Assembly (NCBI RefSeq): GCF_004353525.1
Contig: NZ_CP085524.1
Span: 2,266,142-2,330,141 of the forward strand
Length of the DNA: 64,000 nucleotides
From: Zhaonella formicivorans
GTDB taxonomy: Bacteria; Bacillota; DUOV01; Zhaonellaceae
Direction: 5' to 3'
Shown here: in pieces, positions 1 to 9,147 of the stretch
Layout: the number at the start of each line of letters is the position of its first letter
Position numbering within the stretch: the first letter of the stretch is position 1
The notes under the pieces: model-generated
Databases searched by the model: none
What the model was told of the DNA's origin: nothing
Seen by the model: the letters and a program-made list of their open reading frames with translations, nothing else
Made by a program: the position numbers and the translations under genes

Positions 1-292
1 CGGGTACAAATTTATCAAAATAATGATTAGCAAAAATCCTTGCAGCTTTAATAGATATAATGTTTTGTATTAAATTTAGTGCGCTCTTATTAACTCTTTT
101 AAGTCCATTTAAATAATGAATGGCAAACCATTCTTTCTCTTTTTTTAAAAGATTCAAATATGGTAACATTGTCTCTTCGATTAATACTAAATCAATAATT
201 AGATCTTCTCGCCTAATCGATTTAGCAATTCGCGTTATCAAATATGCAATATATAAATGAAATGGTGTGTTTACTAAAATTGTTACTCTCAG
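1..292 (-). CDS. Glycosyltransferase-like protein, possibly sialyltransferase (3' end outside window)
   Basis: An open frame of about 97 codons runs off the left edge; only the N-terminus is visible. It begins (R)VTILVNTPFHLYIAYLI, a short hydrophobic strand followed by TPFH. This resembles the start of GT52/polysialyltransferase-type enzymes, which often open with STPFQ or similar. It directly follows the flippase in a legionaminic acid operon, so transfer of the nonulosonic acid to an acceptor is a sensible job, but that is inference. The start is uncertain: the frame closes at a TGA just upstream, and the first candidate is a CTG at 292-290 overlapping the flippase stop. The rest of the gene is needed to confirm the family. 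Confidence 0.45.
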   Translation of the reverse strand, partial: MRVTILVNTPFHLYIAYLITRIAKSIRREDLIIDLVLIEETMLPYLNLLKKEKEWFAIHYLNGLKRVNKSALNLIQNIISIKAARIFANHYFDKFVP

Positions 293-1767
293 GCCCCTTC
301 ACCAACCTCTATCCCACTTGTTTTTGTTTTTTTGTACTTAGTCAAACTAATCCAAAACAATATTCCGCCTGATATTATTACGTAACTTATTTGTAAAATT
401 GTTTTTAATATATATTTAACCATTAAATTTTCCAGAAGAATTATTGGAATCATTACCAATAATAGTGGAAAAAGCAAACTCCACGAAAATATAAAACTTT
501 TAACCCTACTAGTATTCAAAATAATTAGCGCTTTATAATTAATTACTAACATATATAATAAATAAGCTATCGATGTGCCTACAGCCACTCCCTCTATCCC
601 ATAATTAAGCTTGATCATTAATATGCTAAGTATAATATTCAAAATTGCTGTTAAGCCTAGTGCCTTTAAAATTATACCTTGTTTCGATAATGTATTAAAC
701 AAATGTCCTGCCATTCCAACCAAGGTTATAGGATAGACTCCAAGTACTAAGATTTGTGCTGCTATTATTCCTGGAAGATATTCTGGCAAAATTATTTTTA
801 CTAGCAATGGTAAAAAGATATAGATTAGACCCACAACAATGGAAATAACTGGAGCAAATAACATATTAAGTTTCTCGACTAATTCTTTTAATTTTTGTTT
901 ATTATTTGTTTTACCATATAGGTAGGGGAACTTTGGGTAAATCACTTGATTAACCACCTGGGTTATCATCATCAAAGTAGAATAAGTAATAAGAGCAATG
1001 CTATAATATCCAAGTTGTAGCGGAGATAATAAAAAAGATATTATTACCCTATCTAAACTTGTAATTAGAGTCCATGCTGTTCCTACTAAAAGAATTGGGA
1101 AACCTATTTTAGATAATTCATATGTTTTTTTAAAATTGAAAGTAATCCTAAGGTGCTTAAATTTTTTTCTTGCTAAATAGAGTTCAACCAACAATGATAT
1201 TGCTAAACCCCAAAAAAGCCCAGGAAATCCCATAAACTTAACAAATAAAATAGTTAGCACAGCCTTAATTACAATTTTTATTAATAGAAGCTTAGAGAGC
1301 CCTGAAAAATCTTCTTCGGATTTATAAATAACTTCTCCATAATTACAAATCGTCTGGATAAATAAGATAATTGAAGTCGCCACGATACTATAAACCATTA
1401 AGTTATTCCATTTGTAAATGAAGCTAAATAGAGTCGACCCGATACCTAATAGCAATGACAATAATAAAGGAAACCCAAACAAAGATCCAAAAGCGATGCT
1501 TTTAAGTCGTTTTACATTCTCCAAATCGTTTTTGCCAATGAAAAAAGGTATTTCTCTATTAATTGCATTCAAAACACCCAAATGCGAAAGTTGGCCGTAA
1601 ATAAAAGCTAGTGATAACGTAAGCCAGATACCATATTGTTCTGGGCCTAAAAGCTTCCTAACCCAGATATCAGATACAAAAGAAAGCATTTGCGCAAAAA
1701 CAGTAACGAAACCTATTGAAACTAAATCACTGAGAAGCTTATTTTGTTGTATTATTTTTTTTAACAA
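289..1767 (-). CDS. Polysaccharide/oligosaccharide flippase, Wzx-type (MATE/MVF superfamily)
   Basis: 492 residues with about 12-14 hydrophobic segments spread over the whole length, the layout of O-antigen/teichoic acid flippases. The start region (about residues 20-60) has the FVSDIWVRKLLGPEQYGIW pattern typical of this family. It should move an undecaprenyl-linked glycan across the membrane. The start is a TTG with AGAGGT about nine bases upstream. The gene is very AT-rich compared with the core genes further right. It lies 23 bp after legF and overlaps the next partial gene, so it belongs to the nonulosonic acid operon; the flipped glycan probably carries that sugar. Substrate is not shown by the sequence. 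Confidence 0.85.
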   Translation of the reverse strand: MLKKIIQQNKLLSDLVSIGFVTVFAQMLSFVSDIWVRKLLGPEQYGIWLTLSLAFIYGQLSHLGVLNAINREIPFFIGKNDLENVKRLKSIAFGSLFGFPLLLSLLLGIGSTLFSFIYKWNNLMVYSIVATSIILFIQTICNYGEVIYKSEEDFSGLSKLLLIKIVIKAVLTILFVKFMGFPGLFWGLAISLLVELYLARKKFKHLRITFNFKKTYELSKIGFPILLVGTAWTLITSLDRVIISFLLSPLQLGYYSIALITYSTLMMITQVVNQVIYPKFPYLYGKTNNKQKLKELVEKLNMLFAPVISIVVGLIYIFLPLLVKIILPEYLPGIIAAQILVLGVYPITLVGMAGHLFNTLSKQGIILKALGLTAILNIILSILMIKLNYGIEGVAVGTSIAYLLYMLVINYKALIILNTSRVKSFIFSWSLLFPLLLVMIPIILLENLMVKYILKTILQISYVIISGGILFWISLTKYKKTKTSGIEVGEGA

Positions 1768-1790
1768 TTTCTTATTACCTCTTTACAAGC

Positions 1791-2495
1791 CTACTGAAAT
1801 TCTTTACGCATAATTATTTCACATATATGGAAATCTAGTTCCGTATCTATATCGATTGAACGTTCTCTGGGCATCTTATATGCAAATGTACTTTGTCCAA
1901 ACCAAGATCCTTGTGTTTTTAGAAAATCCCATTTAGCTAAATATATTGCTCCGTTTAAACGAAAAAAAATTGGTAATTCTTGTCTGTTGGTATTGATTAT
2001 GTCGTGGCGAATAAAATGTTCCATGCTCCCGTTTTCTGGTAGAGTGTTACACCACCAGGGATGATGTTCTGTTTCGCATACAGAAACCACCGCATTTGCG
2101 TTTTTTTTAATTAAAACATTTAAAGCATTTAAAATATCTATTGCTTTTCTTAACGGGCTAGTAGGTTGTAACACCATAACCAAATCATATTTTTGGTCAT
2201 ATCTCTCTATCCAGCGCATTGCATGTTGCACTACATCCATACTTTTTGCTCCATCCGTTGCTAGTTCAGATGGTCGAATAAAAGGTACTTCAGCATCAGC
2301 ATTTTTTGCTACCAAGGCTATTTCTGTTGAATCAGTAGAAACAATTAGCCTGTCCAAAACCACGCTCTTTTTGGCTTCTTCAATTGTATAGTTTATTAGG
2401 GGTTTTCCTAATAAAGGTTTAATATTTTTCCCTGGTAAACCTTTTGATCCGGCTCGCGCTGGTATAATTCCTAATATCGAGTACTTGTTAAACAT
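1791..2495 (-). CDS. legF: CMP-N,N'-diacetyllegionaminic acid synthase (acylneuraminate cytidylyltransferase)
   Basis: 234 residues. The N-terminal nucleotide-binding motif IIPARAGSKGLPGKN (about residues 10-23) marks the NeuA/LegF/PseF family, which couples CTP to a nonulosonic acid. DLVMVLQPTSPLR (about 104-116) is the second conserved block. The family cannot be split into sialic, legionaminic or pseudaminic acid enzymes from motifs alone; legF is chosen because the neighbours are legB/legC-type and a ptmE-like gene. It sits 8 bp downstream of the guanylyltransferase gene in the same operon and makes the activated donor used by the downstream transferase. Confidence 0.85.
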   Translation of the reverse strand: MFNKYSILGIIPARAGSKGLPGKNIKPLLGKPLINYTIEEAKKSVVLDRLIVSTDSTEIALVAKNADAEVPFIRPSELATDGAKSMDVVQHAMRWIERYDQKYDLVMVLQPTSPLRKAIDILNALNVLIKKNANAVVSVCETEHHPWWCNTLPENGSMEHFIRHDIINTNRQELPIFFRLNGAIYLAKWDFLKTQGSWFGQSTFAYKMPRERSIDIDTELDFHICEIIMRKEFQ

Positions 2496-2503
2496 TTTGC
2501 CAC

Positions 2504-3574
2504 CTACTCTGCAGCACTGAAATACCTTAATGTATTACGATAATCTTCCCATTGCCCTATATCGAACCAATTTCCATGATGAGGGTATACACCAACTTTT
2601 CCACCATGCTCCTTAACTCTTTGCAACAAATCCGTCATATGTATTAATTCACCATCAATTATTAATTTAAGAATTTGTGGTTCAATTACATATAGCCCTG
2701 TATTGACCAAAAAATGATAATTTGGTTTTTCATCTATTGCTAAAAGGTTTTGTCCCTCGGTTTTCAATACGCCATATGGAATAGTGAAATCTTTAACTGA
2801 TCCTACAATGGTAAGCTGATTATTGTGTTCATGATGATGTCTGAGCAAATCAGCAAAGTTAATTTCTAAGATAACATCGCAGTTTGCAACTATAAATGTA
2901 TCTTTTATCTTGTCTACTAACAATTTTAATGCTCCAGCAGTACCTAAGGGTTTCTCTTCACAAACAAAATCCACTTTATAAGGTCGTCCGTTAGATTCAG
3001 AAAAATACATCTTGACAATTTCTGCTTTATAGCCCAAAGATAAAATAAACTCAGAAAATCCCTGTTGATAAAACTTATCCATTATAATTTCGATAATAGG
3101 TTTATCACCTATAGGTATCATTGGTTTGGGTAGTATTTTAGTAAAAGGGTCTAAACGGGTACCTTTACCACCTGCCATGATTACAACTTTTTCTAATCTT
3201 TCTTCACGGACAGTCGCAAAACAATCTGACCAGATAATCAAATCCGCTACCCTTCCCTCAGCATCAATTAAGGGAACATGTCTGATATTATATTTTTGCA
3301 TTACTTCTTTAGCTTTACTAATATGACTATTAACTGTTAATGTTTTAGGATGGAGATGCATAACTTTCTTCAGCTGTGTTTTTAAATCTAAACCATTTAA
3401 TAAAGCTCGTCGCACATCGCCGTCAGTAACAATACCGACAAGCTGATTCCTGCGGTCAACCACTAACAGCACCTGTAGCCCGGCTTCTTCCATTTTAGGC
3501 AAACTATCCCAAAGGGTATCGTCAGCTTGTACTATTACTTTTTGTAATATGTCAAAAGAACGCCATCTCACCAC
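2504..3574 (-). CDS. ptmE: CBS-domain nucleotidyltransferase, PtmE-like glucosamine-1-phosphate guanylyltransferase
   Basis: 356 residues. Two CBS domains occupy about residues 10-120 (QVLLVVDRRNQLVGIVTDGD; RHVPLIDAEGRV), followed by a sugar-phosphate nucleotidyltransferase domain from about 128 with MAGGKGTRLDPFTKILPKPM. This CBS plus NTP-transferase fusion is the architecture of Campylobacter PtmE, which makes GDP-glucosamine at the start of the GDP-linked legionaminic acid pathway. The start is one of two tandem GTG codons with GGGGTGA upstream. Its presence suggests the pathway here uses GDP-linked rather than UDP-linked intermediates; that is an inference from architecture. The CBS domains may bind adenosine nucleotides and tune activity. 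Confidence 0.75.
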   Translation of the reverse strand: MVRWRSFDILQKVIVQADDTLWDSLPKMEEAGLQVLLVVDRRNQLVGIVTDGDVRRALLNGLDLKTQLKKVMHLHPKTLTVNSHISKAKEVMQKYNIRHVPLIDAEGRVADLIIWSDCFATVREERLEKVVIMAGGKGTRLDPFTKILPKPMIPIGDKPIIEIIMDKFYQQGFSEFILSLGYKAEIVKMYFSESNGRPYKVDFVCEEKPLGTAGALKLLVDKIKDTFIVANCDVILEINFADLLRHHHEHNNQLTIVGSVKDFTIPYGVLKTEGQNLLAIDEKPNYHFLVNTGLYVIEPQILKLIIDGELIHMTDLLQRVKEHGGKVGVYPHHGNWFDIGQWEDYRNTLRYFSAAE

Positions 3575-3579
3575 CTAAT

Positions 3580-4236
3580 TCACCCCAGCTCTTTATCATT
3601 CGTAGTAACTACTTTCGCAGCCACGCCTAAAACTTTAGCCCCTTCTGGAACATCTTTTAACACTAGGGCACCAGCGCCTACTATACTGCTTTGGCCAATT
3701 CTAACATTTTGAATAATAGTTGCTCCCGTCCCTATATGTGCTCTATCCCCTACTGTTACCCCTCCGGAAAGGGTTACGCCAGGAGCTATATGAACATGAT
3801 TTCCTATTACGCAATCATGATCGATAGATGCTTTAGTGTTAATAATTGCGTTCTGCCCCACATTACTACCTGCCTGAATAATTGCGCCAGCCATAATCTG
3901 CACTCCTTCAGCCAGTTTAACATCAGAGGCAATTATAGCTGAAGGATGAATCAGACTAGCAAAGGAGTATCCTAAATTTTTTAGTTTTTGAAACAAATGC
4001 GTTCGTTTAGTTGTATCGCTAACCGAACCTAAACCATTCACTAATCTGACTTCGTCTGGTTGATATCGCAGAACTTCATCTTCGTTATCTATTAATCGTA
4101 TCCCATTTAATGTGTTAGAAAAAGTAGCTAACTTAGGATCAATCAGACAAAGAATCTTAATCCCCCTAAGTCGCAATATATCAATAAGGACCTTTGCATG
4201 CCCCCCTGCACCTAGTACAATTACAGGCAGACTCAT
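3580..4236 (-). CDS. Sugar O/N-acetyltransferase, NeuD/PglD family (probable LegH role)
   Basis: 218 residues. The N-terminal part has a Rossmann-like start with GAGGHAKVLIDILR (about residues 8-21). From about 100 there is a left-handed beta-helix of hexapeptide repeats with a conserved His (DHDCVIGNHVHIAPG, about 137-151). NeuD proteins O-acetylate sialic acids; PglD and LegH N-acetylate the 4-amino sugar nucleotide. The legionaminic pathway needs exactly one N-acetylation after LegC and no other acetyltransferase is in the operon, so the LegH step is the likely role. The gene overlaps legI by 4 bp. Which acetylation it performs cannot be read from the sequence. Confidence 0.75.
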   Translation of the reverse strand: MSLPVIVLGAGGHAKVLIDILRLRGIKILCLIDPKLATFSNTLNGIRLIDNEDEVLRYQPDEVRLVNGLGSVSDTTKRTHLFQKLKNLGYSFASLIHPSAIIASDVKLAEGVQIMAGAIIQAGSNVGQNAIINTKASIDHDCVIGNHVHIAPGVTLSGGVTVGDRAHIGTGATIIQNVRIGQSSIVGAGALVLKDVPEGAKVLGVAAKVVTTNDKELG

Positions 4237-5318
4237 GGTCTGATCACATCATCTTGTTTATAGTCTCTTTCCGCATTTTTCCCTAGCCAATCCCAATACT
4301 GCATTGGTGAAACCCCTATTCCTGGTCGTTTAATAGTAAGATTATCTTCAGAAAATAGTTCCCCTTTTTGAATATCTCTTGCTGCCACAAGGCTTTTTCT
4401 CGCAACATGTGCATTCTTTATTTCTATTTGTGTCGGAATCTTTATGGGTGAGCCTAATGCAGCTTCTACTTGACGAATAGATTGCACCATCATTTTTAAT
4501 TCCTCAGGTTCAAGTGACGCCTGATGATCAGGACCTGGTAAATTTCGAGCTAATGTAAAGTGCTTCTCTATTATAACAGCTCCTTGTGCTACTGCCGCTA
4601 TTGAAACTGCAATGCCTGGGGTATGATCTGATAAACCTACCTGCAAACCAAAACACCGCATCATGGTATGAATTACTCGCAGATTTACGTCCGAAAACGA
4701 TGCAGGATATTCAGTAGTGCAATGAAGCAAGACTACGTTATCCCTTAAAGCCTGTTGCCCTTCAATTGAGCAAAAGGCTTCCCTAAATGCTTTTAATGAT
4801 GGTTTTTTCCCCTTTACGGTATAACCAAAAGCCAAAACTCCAAGAGCTAATTCCACGTCACCAAGAGTACTCATGCCAGTGGAAAGTATAATGGGCTTGC
4901 CAGCCTGAGCAGCTTTTAACAAAAATGGTGCATTTGTAATCTCCCCGGAAGCTATCTTTATTATGGGTAAGTCAAAGGTATAAGTTAACAAGTTAAGACT
5001 CTCAAAATCAAAAGGAGTAGACAGAAATTGAATCTTTCGCTTATGACAATATTCGATTAGTAATTGGATATCCTCTTCACCTAGCTCGAGTTTCTTAAGC
5101 ATCTCAAGTTGACTTTCCAATCTTCCTGTAGTCTTGTTCTGATATTCGGCTTTAGGTGCTAAGCTACTGACAACTTTCTCTGCTTTGAAAGTTTGAAACT
5201 TTATTGCATCAGCGCCTGCATCAACAGCTACATCGACAAGCTCTTTTGCCATTTCAAGAGAACCGTTATGATTCACCCCTGCTTCTGCAATGACGTAGAC
5301 ATGGCTAAATTGATTCAT
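4233..5318 (-). CDS. legI: N,N'-diacetyllegionaminate synthase (NeuB family)
   Basis: 361 residues. The TIM-barrel part (to about 285) opens with AEAGVNHNGSLEMAKELV and contains KFQTFKAEKVVS. A C-terminal SAF/antifreeze-like domain (about 300-361) has KSLVAARDIQKGE and NLTIKRPGIGVSPMQ. This two-domain form is that of NeuB/LegI/PseI, which condense phosphoenolpyruvate with a six-carbon amino sugar. The gene is directly downstream of the 2-epimerase gene (no gap) and overlaps the acetyltransferase gene, so it is translated as part of the operon. Assignment to legionaminic rather than sialic acid rests on the surrounding legB and legC. Confidence 0.85.
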   Translation of the reverse strand: MNQFSHVYVIAEAGVNHNGSLEMAKELVDVAVDAGADAIKFQTFKAEKVVSSLAPKAEYQNKTTGRLESQLEMLKKLELGEEDIQLLIEYCHKRKIQFLSTPFDFESLNLLTYTFDLPIIKIASGEITNAPFLLKAAQAGKPIILSTGMSTLGDVELALGVLAFGYTVKGKKPSLKAFREAFCSIEGQQALRDNVVLLHCTTEYPASFSDVNLRVIHTMMRCFGLQVGLSDHTPGIAVSIAAVAQGAVIIEKHFTLARNLPGPDHQASLEPEELKMMVQSIRQVEAALGSPIKIPTQIEIKNAHVARKSLVAARDIQKGELFSEDNLTIKRPGIGVSPMQYWDWLGKNAERDYKQDDVIRP

Positions 5319-6497
5319 TTAAAAGTCCACCTCATAAAAATGTTTTTTCAACAAACTTTTGGGGTTAGTAATCTGTTTAAGTTTACAAATTATTCTTTCA
5401 GTGCTATAACCGTCTCCATAAGGATTAACTGTGTTTGAAAAATCTCCTGTTAATGCTTGGTAAATAGCTTTTACAATATCGCTGGCAATAGGTTCACAAT
5501 CGATGACCGATGATGCTTTCAAACGGCCCTTTTGACGGTCACCAATATTAACAGTTGGCTTTTTAAATGAAGGTACTTCATAAAGGCCACTTGATGAATT
5601 ACCAACCACAGCATCAACTTGAGCTATAGTACTTAAATAACGTAATTGACCTAAGGATGCATAAGCTCGAGCATTCTCGTGCACAGCTACATAATCTTCA
5701 ATCATATGAATTAAAGTACGTCCTTCAGTATCAGAATTAGGTTTTGTAAATATTAGACCCATTTCACTACCGAAGCTATCAAGTGCTTGTAACAGCTCTT
5801 GAAACTGAACCTTCGCGGGTCGATCATCTAATGTAGTTGGGTGAAATGTGATTAACAGATTTTTTTCTTTAAATTTAAAACCTAGTTCTTGTTCAAGTCG
5901 TTCCCGGCTAAGTAACTTTAAACGTTTTATTTGGTCAATTCCGGGGCTCCCAACATTGAAGATATGCTCAGGATTTTCGCCCATTTGCCGTACACGTTTA
6001 GCAGCTATTTCATTTGTTACAAAGTGCAGGTGCGACATCTTTGTAATGCTGTGGCGTATTGCTTCATCAAATGCGCCCTCTGTTGTGTCACCGCCAGCTA
6101 TATGAGCAATAGGTATTTTTTCCACAAGAGCTGCTTGCGCTGCCGCTAAAATTTCATAGCGATCTCCAAATAAGACGAGTATATCAGGATTTAACCGAGC
6201 TAAAGCATCAGCAAAGCCAATGGTAGCCAGACCTATTGATTTTGCTATGCCTACAGGGGTATCACTTGAAAGCAACATCTCCACCTTTTCGTTAATAATA
6301 AAACCATCCTGCTCAATGATGCTATAAGTTAACCCAAACTCCGGTGAAAGGTGCATTCCAGTAACTATAAGTTGTAACTCTAGTTGGGGATCTTGCTGAA
6401 TTTCTTTCATCAACCAATAAAGCAACCCATATTCTGCACGACTACCTGTTACAACACAAATCTTCCTTATTTTATCCATGTAAGTCACTATCCTCAT
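5319..6497 (-). CDS. legG: Hydrolysing UDP/GDP-N-acetylated sugar 2-epimerase (NeuC/LegG family)
   Basis: 392 residues. ICVVTGSRAEYGLLYWLM near the start and GDRYEILAAAQAAL (about 150-165) are characteristic of NeuC-type hydrolysing 2-epimerases, which release the nucleotide and hand the free sugar to the synthase encoded next. Two starts are possible: the ATG at 6497, or the ATG at 6479 (MDKIRKICVV), which is preceded by GAGGAT and gives the usual N-terminus; the second seems better. The gene begins 6 bp after legC. It is distinct from the non-hydrolysing 2-epimerase (mnaA) at 52.5-53.7 kb. Confidence 0.85.
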   Translation of the reverse strand: MRIVTYMDKIRKICVVTGSRAEYGLLYWLMKEIQQDPQLELQLIVTGMHLSPEFGLTYSIIEQDGFIINEKVEMLLSSDTPVGIAKSIGLATIGFADALARLNPDILVLFGDRYEILAAAQAALVEKIPIAHIAGGDTTEGAFDEAIRHSITKMSHLHFVTNEIAAKRVRQMGENPEHIFNVGSPGIDQIKRLKLLSRERLEQELGFKFKEKNLLITFHPTTLDDRPAKVQFQELLQALDSFGSEMGLIFTKPNSDTEGRTLIHMIEDYVAVHENARAYASLGQLRYLSTIAQVDAVVGNSSSGLYEVPSFKKPTVNIGDRQKGRLKASSVIDCEPIASDIVKAIYQALTGDFSNTVNPYGDGYSTERIICKLKQITNPKSLLKKHFYEVDF

Positions 6498-6503
6498 TGA
6501 TAT

Positions 6504-7676
6504 TTACCTGCACAAAAATGGACTGCTCGGAATATTAATTATTCTTGCTTCCAGGCTTTCGGCCATACTCACATCCATTCGTGGGCAAGTTTGATACATA
6601 GGTAGTTTATGCATGAGGATCCAGACTGGTCGAGTTTGAATTCCGTGAGTATATGTCAATTCAAGTAATTTATCTCTTTCGTGCGCATATTCTTTATTTA
6701 ATATAAGCACATTGAGCCAATAATTGCTTGTAGCAAATTCAGGTTCCGTAAAAAATTTAACTCCATTGATTTTGGAAAAAGCTTTCCTGTATTTTTCTGC
6801 TAAAGCACGCTTGTTTTTCAAAAAAAGAGGCAATTGCTCCAACTGGGCACAGCCTAACGCGGCATTAATATTTGGCAAACGGTAATTATAACCAATCATG
6901 TCATGATTAAAAGCCCATTTATGAGGCAGTTTAGCTGTTGTTGTCAAATGTTTTGCTAATTTGCCAATTTCCTCATCATTTGTTAAAATTGCTCCTCCGC
7001 CGCCGGTAGTAATTGTTTTATTGCCATTAAAACTTACTGCTGATACTTTTCCCCAATTTCCGGTATGGCGTCCTTTATAATATGAGCCTAAAGACTCTGC
7101 TGCATCTTCAACTAGTTCTAATTTAAAACGTTGAGCGAGCTCTACCAAGGGATCCATATCTACCGGGTGTCCAAATGTATGCATAGGCACAACTGCTTTT
7201 ATGCGACGTCCCGTTTTCTTATTAAAACATTCTCCGTACCGAACCTCAGCTATGTCATTTAAATATTCTTCAAGTTTATAAGGATCCAGACCTAATGTTT
7301 TTTCAGAACTATCGGCAAAGTGTGGAATCGCACTACAGTATGCTACAGCATTAGCGGTTGCAACAAAAGTTAGGTCTGGTACAATCACCTCATCATTAGG
7401 CTTAACTCCAACTAATATTAAAGCAATATGCAAAGCAGCAGTCCCATTCATTACCGCCACTGCATGCTTTACTCCGGTATAATCTGCTAGTTGCTTTTCA
7501 AATAGTTCAACATATTTACCTACGGAAGAAACCCAGCCAGTATCGAGACAATCTTTTATATATGCCCACTCGTTCCCAGTAAAAACAGGCTCATGTAATC
7601 CAATAATATCCCGTTCTTTTGGTAGGCATTCCTTGATAGTTGTTACAATTGCGTTAAGATCCAATTTACTTATCAT
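6504..7676 (-). CDS. legC: PLP-dependent sugar aminotransferase, DegT/DnrJ/EryC1 family (LegC)
   Basis: 390 residues. FTGNEWAYIKDCLDTGWVSS at the start, EDAAESLGSYYKGRHTGNWG in the middle and SFNGNKTITTGGGGAI with the PLP lysine (about residue 220) identify a DegT-family aminotransferase. It should aminate the 4-keto group made by LegB. It overlaps legB by 4 bp and precedes legG, the order expected for the pathway. Members with other sugar substrates look similar, so the substrate is inferred from the operon. Confidence 0.85.
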   Translation of the reverse strand: MISKLDLNAIVTTIKECLPKERDIIGLHEPVFTGNEWAYIKDCLDTGWVSSVGKYVELFEKQLADYTGVKHAVAVMNGTAALHIALILVGVKPNDEVIVPDLTFVATANAVAYCSAIPHFADSSEKTLGLDPYKLEEYLNDIAEVRYGECFNKKTGRRIKAVVPMHTFGHPVDMDPLVELAQRFKLELVEDAAESLGSYYKGRHTGNWGKVSAVSFNGNKTITTGGGGAILTNDEEIGKLAKHLTTTAKLPHKWAFNHDMIGYNYRLPNINAALGCAQLEQLPLFLKNKRALAEKYRKAFSKINGVKFFTEPEFATSNYWLNVLILNKEYAHERDKLLELTYTHGIQTRPVWILMHKLPMYQTCPRMDVSMAESLEARIINIPSSPFLCR

Positions 7677-8683
7677 ATATTGTATATATCGGCTTTGTAG
7701 TGCTTAAGGTTTTCTGGGTTACTAAACCACGTCGCCGTTTCCTGCAACCCCCTTTTTAATCCTTCTCTACCACTATAAATCGGCTCCCAACCAAGAAGAT
7801 TTTTAGCCTTGGAATTATCAGCCCATAATCGTTCAACTTCGCTCTTTTCCGGTCGCAATCTAATTTCTTCTGTTTCAATTTCAATTTCTACGTCCATAAC
7901 TTCAGCTATTAGTTTAGCAGTATCACCAATAGAGATTTCGTAGTTACTGCCAATATTTATAATCTGGCCTATGGAATTATCTGACTCCAGAGCAGCTATA
8001 AAACCTTTAACAGTATCTTTTACATAGTTAAAGTCACGAGTGGGATGCAGCGCGCCAAGCTTTATCTTTCTTTTCCCGCTTGCAATTTGGGTAATTACTG
8101 TCGGAATGACAGCACGGGCCGATTGTCTTGGTCCGTAAGTATTAAATGGTCGTACTATTGCAACAGGGGTATTAAAAGAATAGTAAAAGGACATAGCGAG
8201 CTGATCTGCGCCTATTTTGCTCGCTGAGTACGGCGATTGTCCTTGCAACGGGTGATCTTCAGTTATAGGTACAAATTTAGCTGTGCCATAAACTTCACTG
8301 GTCGAAGTATGCACAACCTTTAAAATTTCCAGTTCTCTGGCTGCTTGAAGGATATTTAAGGTACCCTTAATGTTTGTATCTACATAGGTATCTGGCGAAT
8401 AATACGAATATGGAATTGCTATTAATGCAGCTAAATGTATAACCGCATTACAACCCTTCATAGCCTGTTTAATGCCATGTGGGTCGCGCACATCGCCTGC
8501 AAAAACATCTAAATTGTCACGAATCTCTTTGGGAGAATGGTCTAACCAACCCCATGAATTAAAAGAATTATATAAAACAAAAGCACGCACGTTATACCCT
8601 GAACGCACTAATTCTTCTACTAAATGTGAACCTATAAAACCATCTGCTCCAGTAACCAAAATGTTCTTGTTTATCAGATGCAA
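7673..8683 (-). CDS. legB: NAD-dependent sugar-nucleotide 4,6-dehydratase (LegB)
   Basis: 336 residues, extended short-chain dehydrogenase. The Rossmann motif GADGFIGSHLV is at about 12-22 and the catalytic YxxxK is in SPYSASKIGAD. The length and the HPTRDFNYVKDT block fit the LegB/SDR family that makes a 6-deoxy-4-keto sugar. It is the first gene of the operon; the start is TTG with GAGGG about six bases upstream. The 464-bp AT-rich gap upstream should hold the operon promoter. Other 4,6-dehydratases remain possible, but the following legC-legG-legI set supports this call. Confidence 0.85.
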   Translation of the reverse strand: MHLINKNILVTGADGFIGSHLVEELVRSGYNVRAFVLYNSFNSWGWLDHSPKEIRDNLDVFAGDVRDPHGIKQAMKGCNAVIHLAALIAIPYSYYSPDTYVDTNIKGTLNILQAARELEILKVVHTSTSEVYGTAKFVPITEDHPLQGQSPYSASKIGADQLAMSFYYSFNTPVAIVRPFNTYGPRQSARAVIPTVITQIASGKRKIKLGALHPTRDFNYVKDTVKGFIAALESDNSIGQIINIGSNYEISIGDTAKLIAEVMDVEIEIETEEIRLRPEKSEVERLWADNSKAKNLLGWEPIYSGREGLKRGLQETATWFSNPENLKHYKADIYNI

Positions 8684-9147
8684 AATAATCCCTCTCTTTA
8701 TTAACTAAGCAGGATATATTTATATCAAGCCTTTATATCTTCTTAAGGTGATCAGTTATTTTTAAATCTTTGCCTACCTACCAGCATTCAAAGCATCTAG
8801 TTTAGTATTCACCTTCTCGCCGGTTGGGTTGCCTATTTTTTCGTCTGCAACAATGTCAACTATGTTTATAGTTATTCAATATAGTTCTTCAGCCAAATTC
8901 CAGCGTAAGTTGTTAATATTTATGAAAGCATCGTTTGCAGTATATAACAAATACATTGGTAGTATTGCTCGCAAGTTGGTAATATAGATGCTTATAATTT
9001 CATCTGACATTATGATCACTAGTAATATATTTTTCTACTAACCCTTAGCCCACAACAACACTCCTAACAATTTTATCGTAACTCCATTTTGTAAGAGAAA
9101 ACAAAAAATTCTCCTCAACGACCGGCTGTTGTTAATGTCCCCTAATA
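8684..9147. other. AT-rich intergenic gap upstream of the legionaminic operon
   Basis: 464 bp without a credible gene. It should contain the promoter of the minus-strand leg operon, but I could not pick one with confidence. Two similar stretches (GCGTAAGTTGTTAATAT near 8903 and GCAAGTTGGTAATAT near 8970) may be a degenerate repeat. Confidence 0.4.

Noticed and set aside
1791-6497. Plain sialic acid (Neu5Ac) operon
   Set aside because: NeuA/B/C/D-like genes alone would allow it, but legB, legC and the PtmE-like gene in the same operon fit legionaminic acid better.
8684-9147. Riboswitch or tRNA upstream of the leg operon
   Set aside because: No cloverleaf, conserved core or terminator-antiterminator pair could be found by eye.
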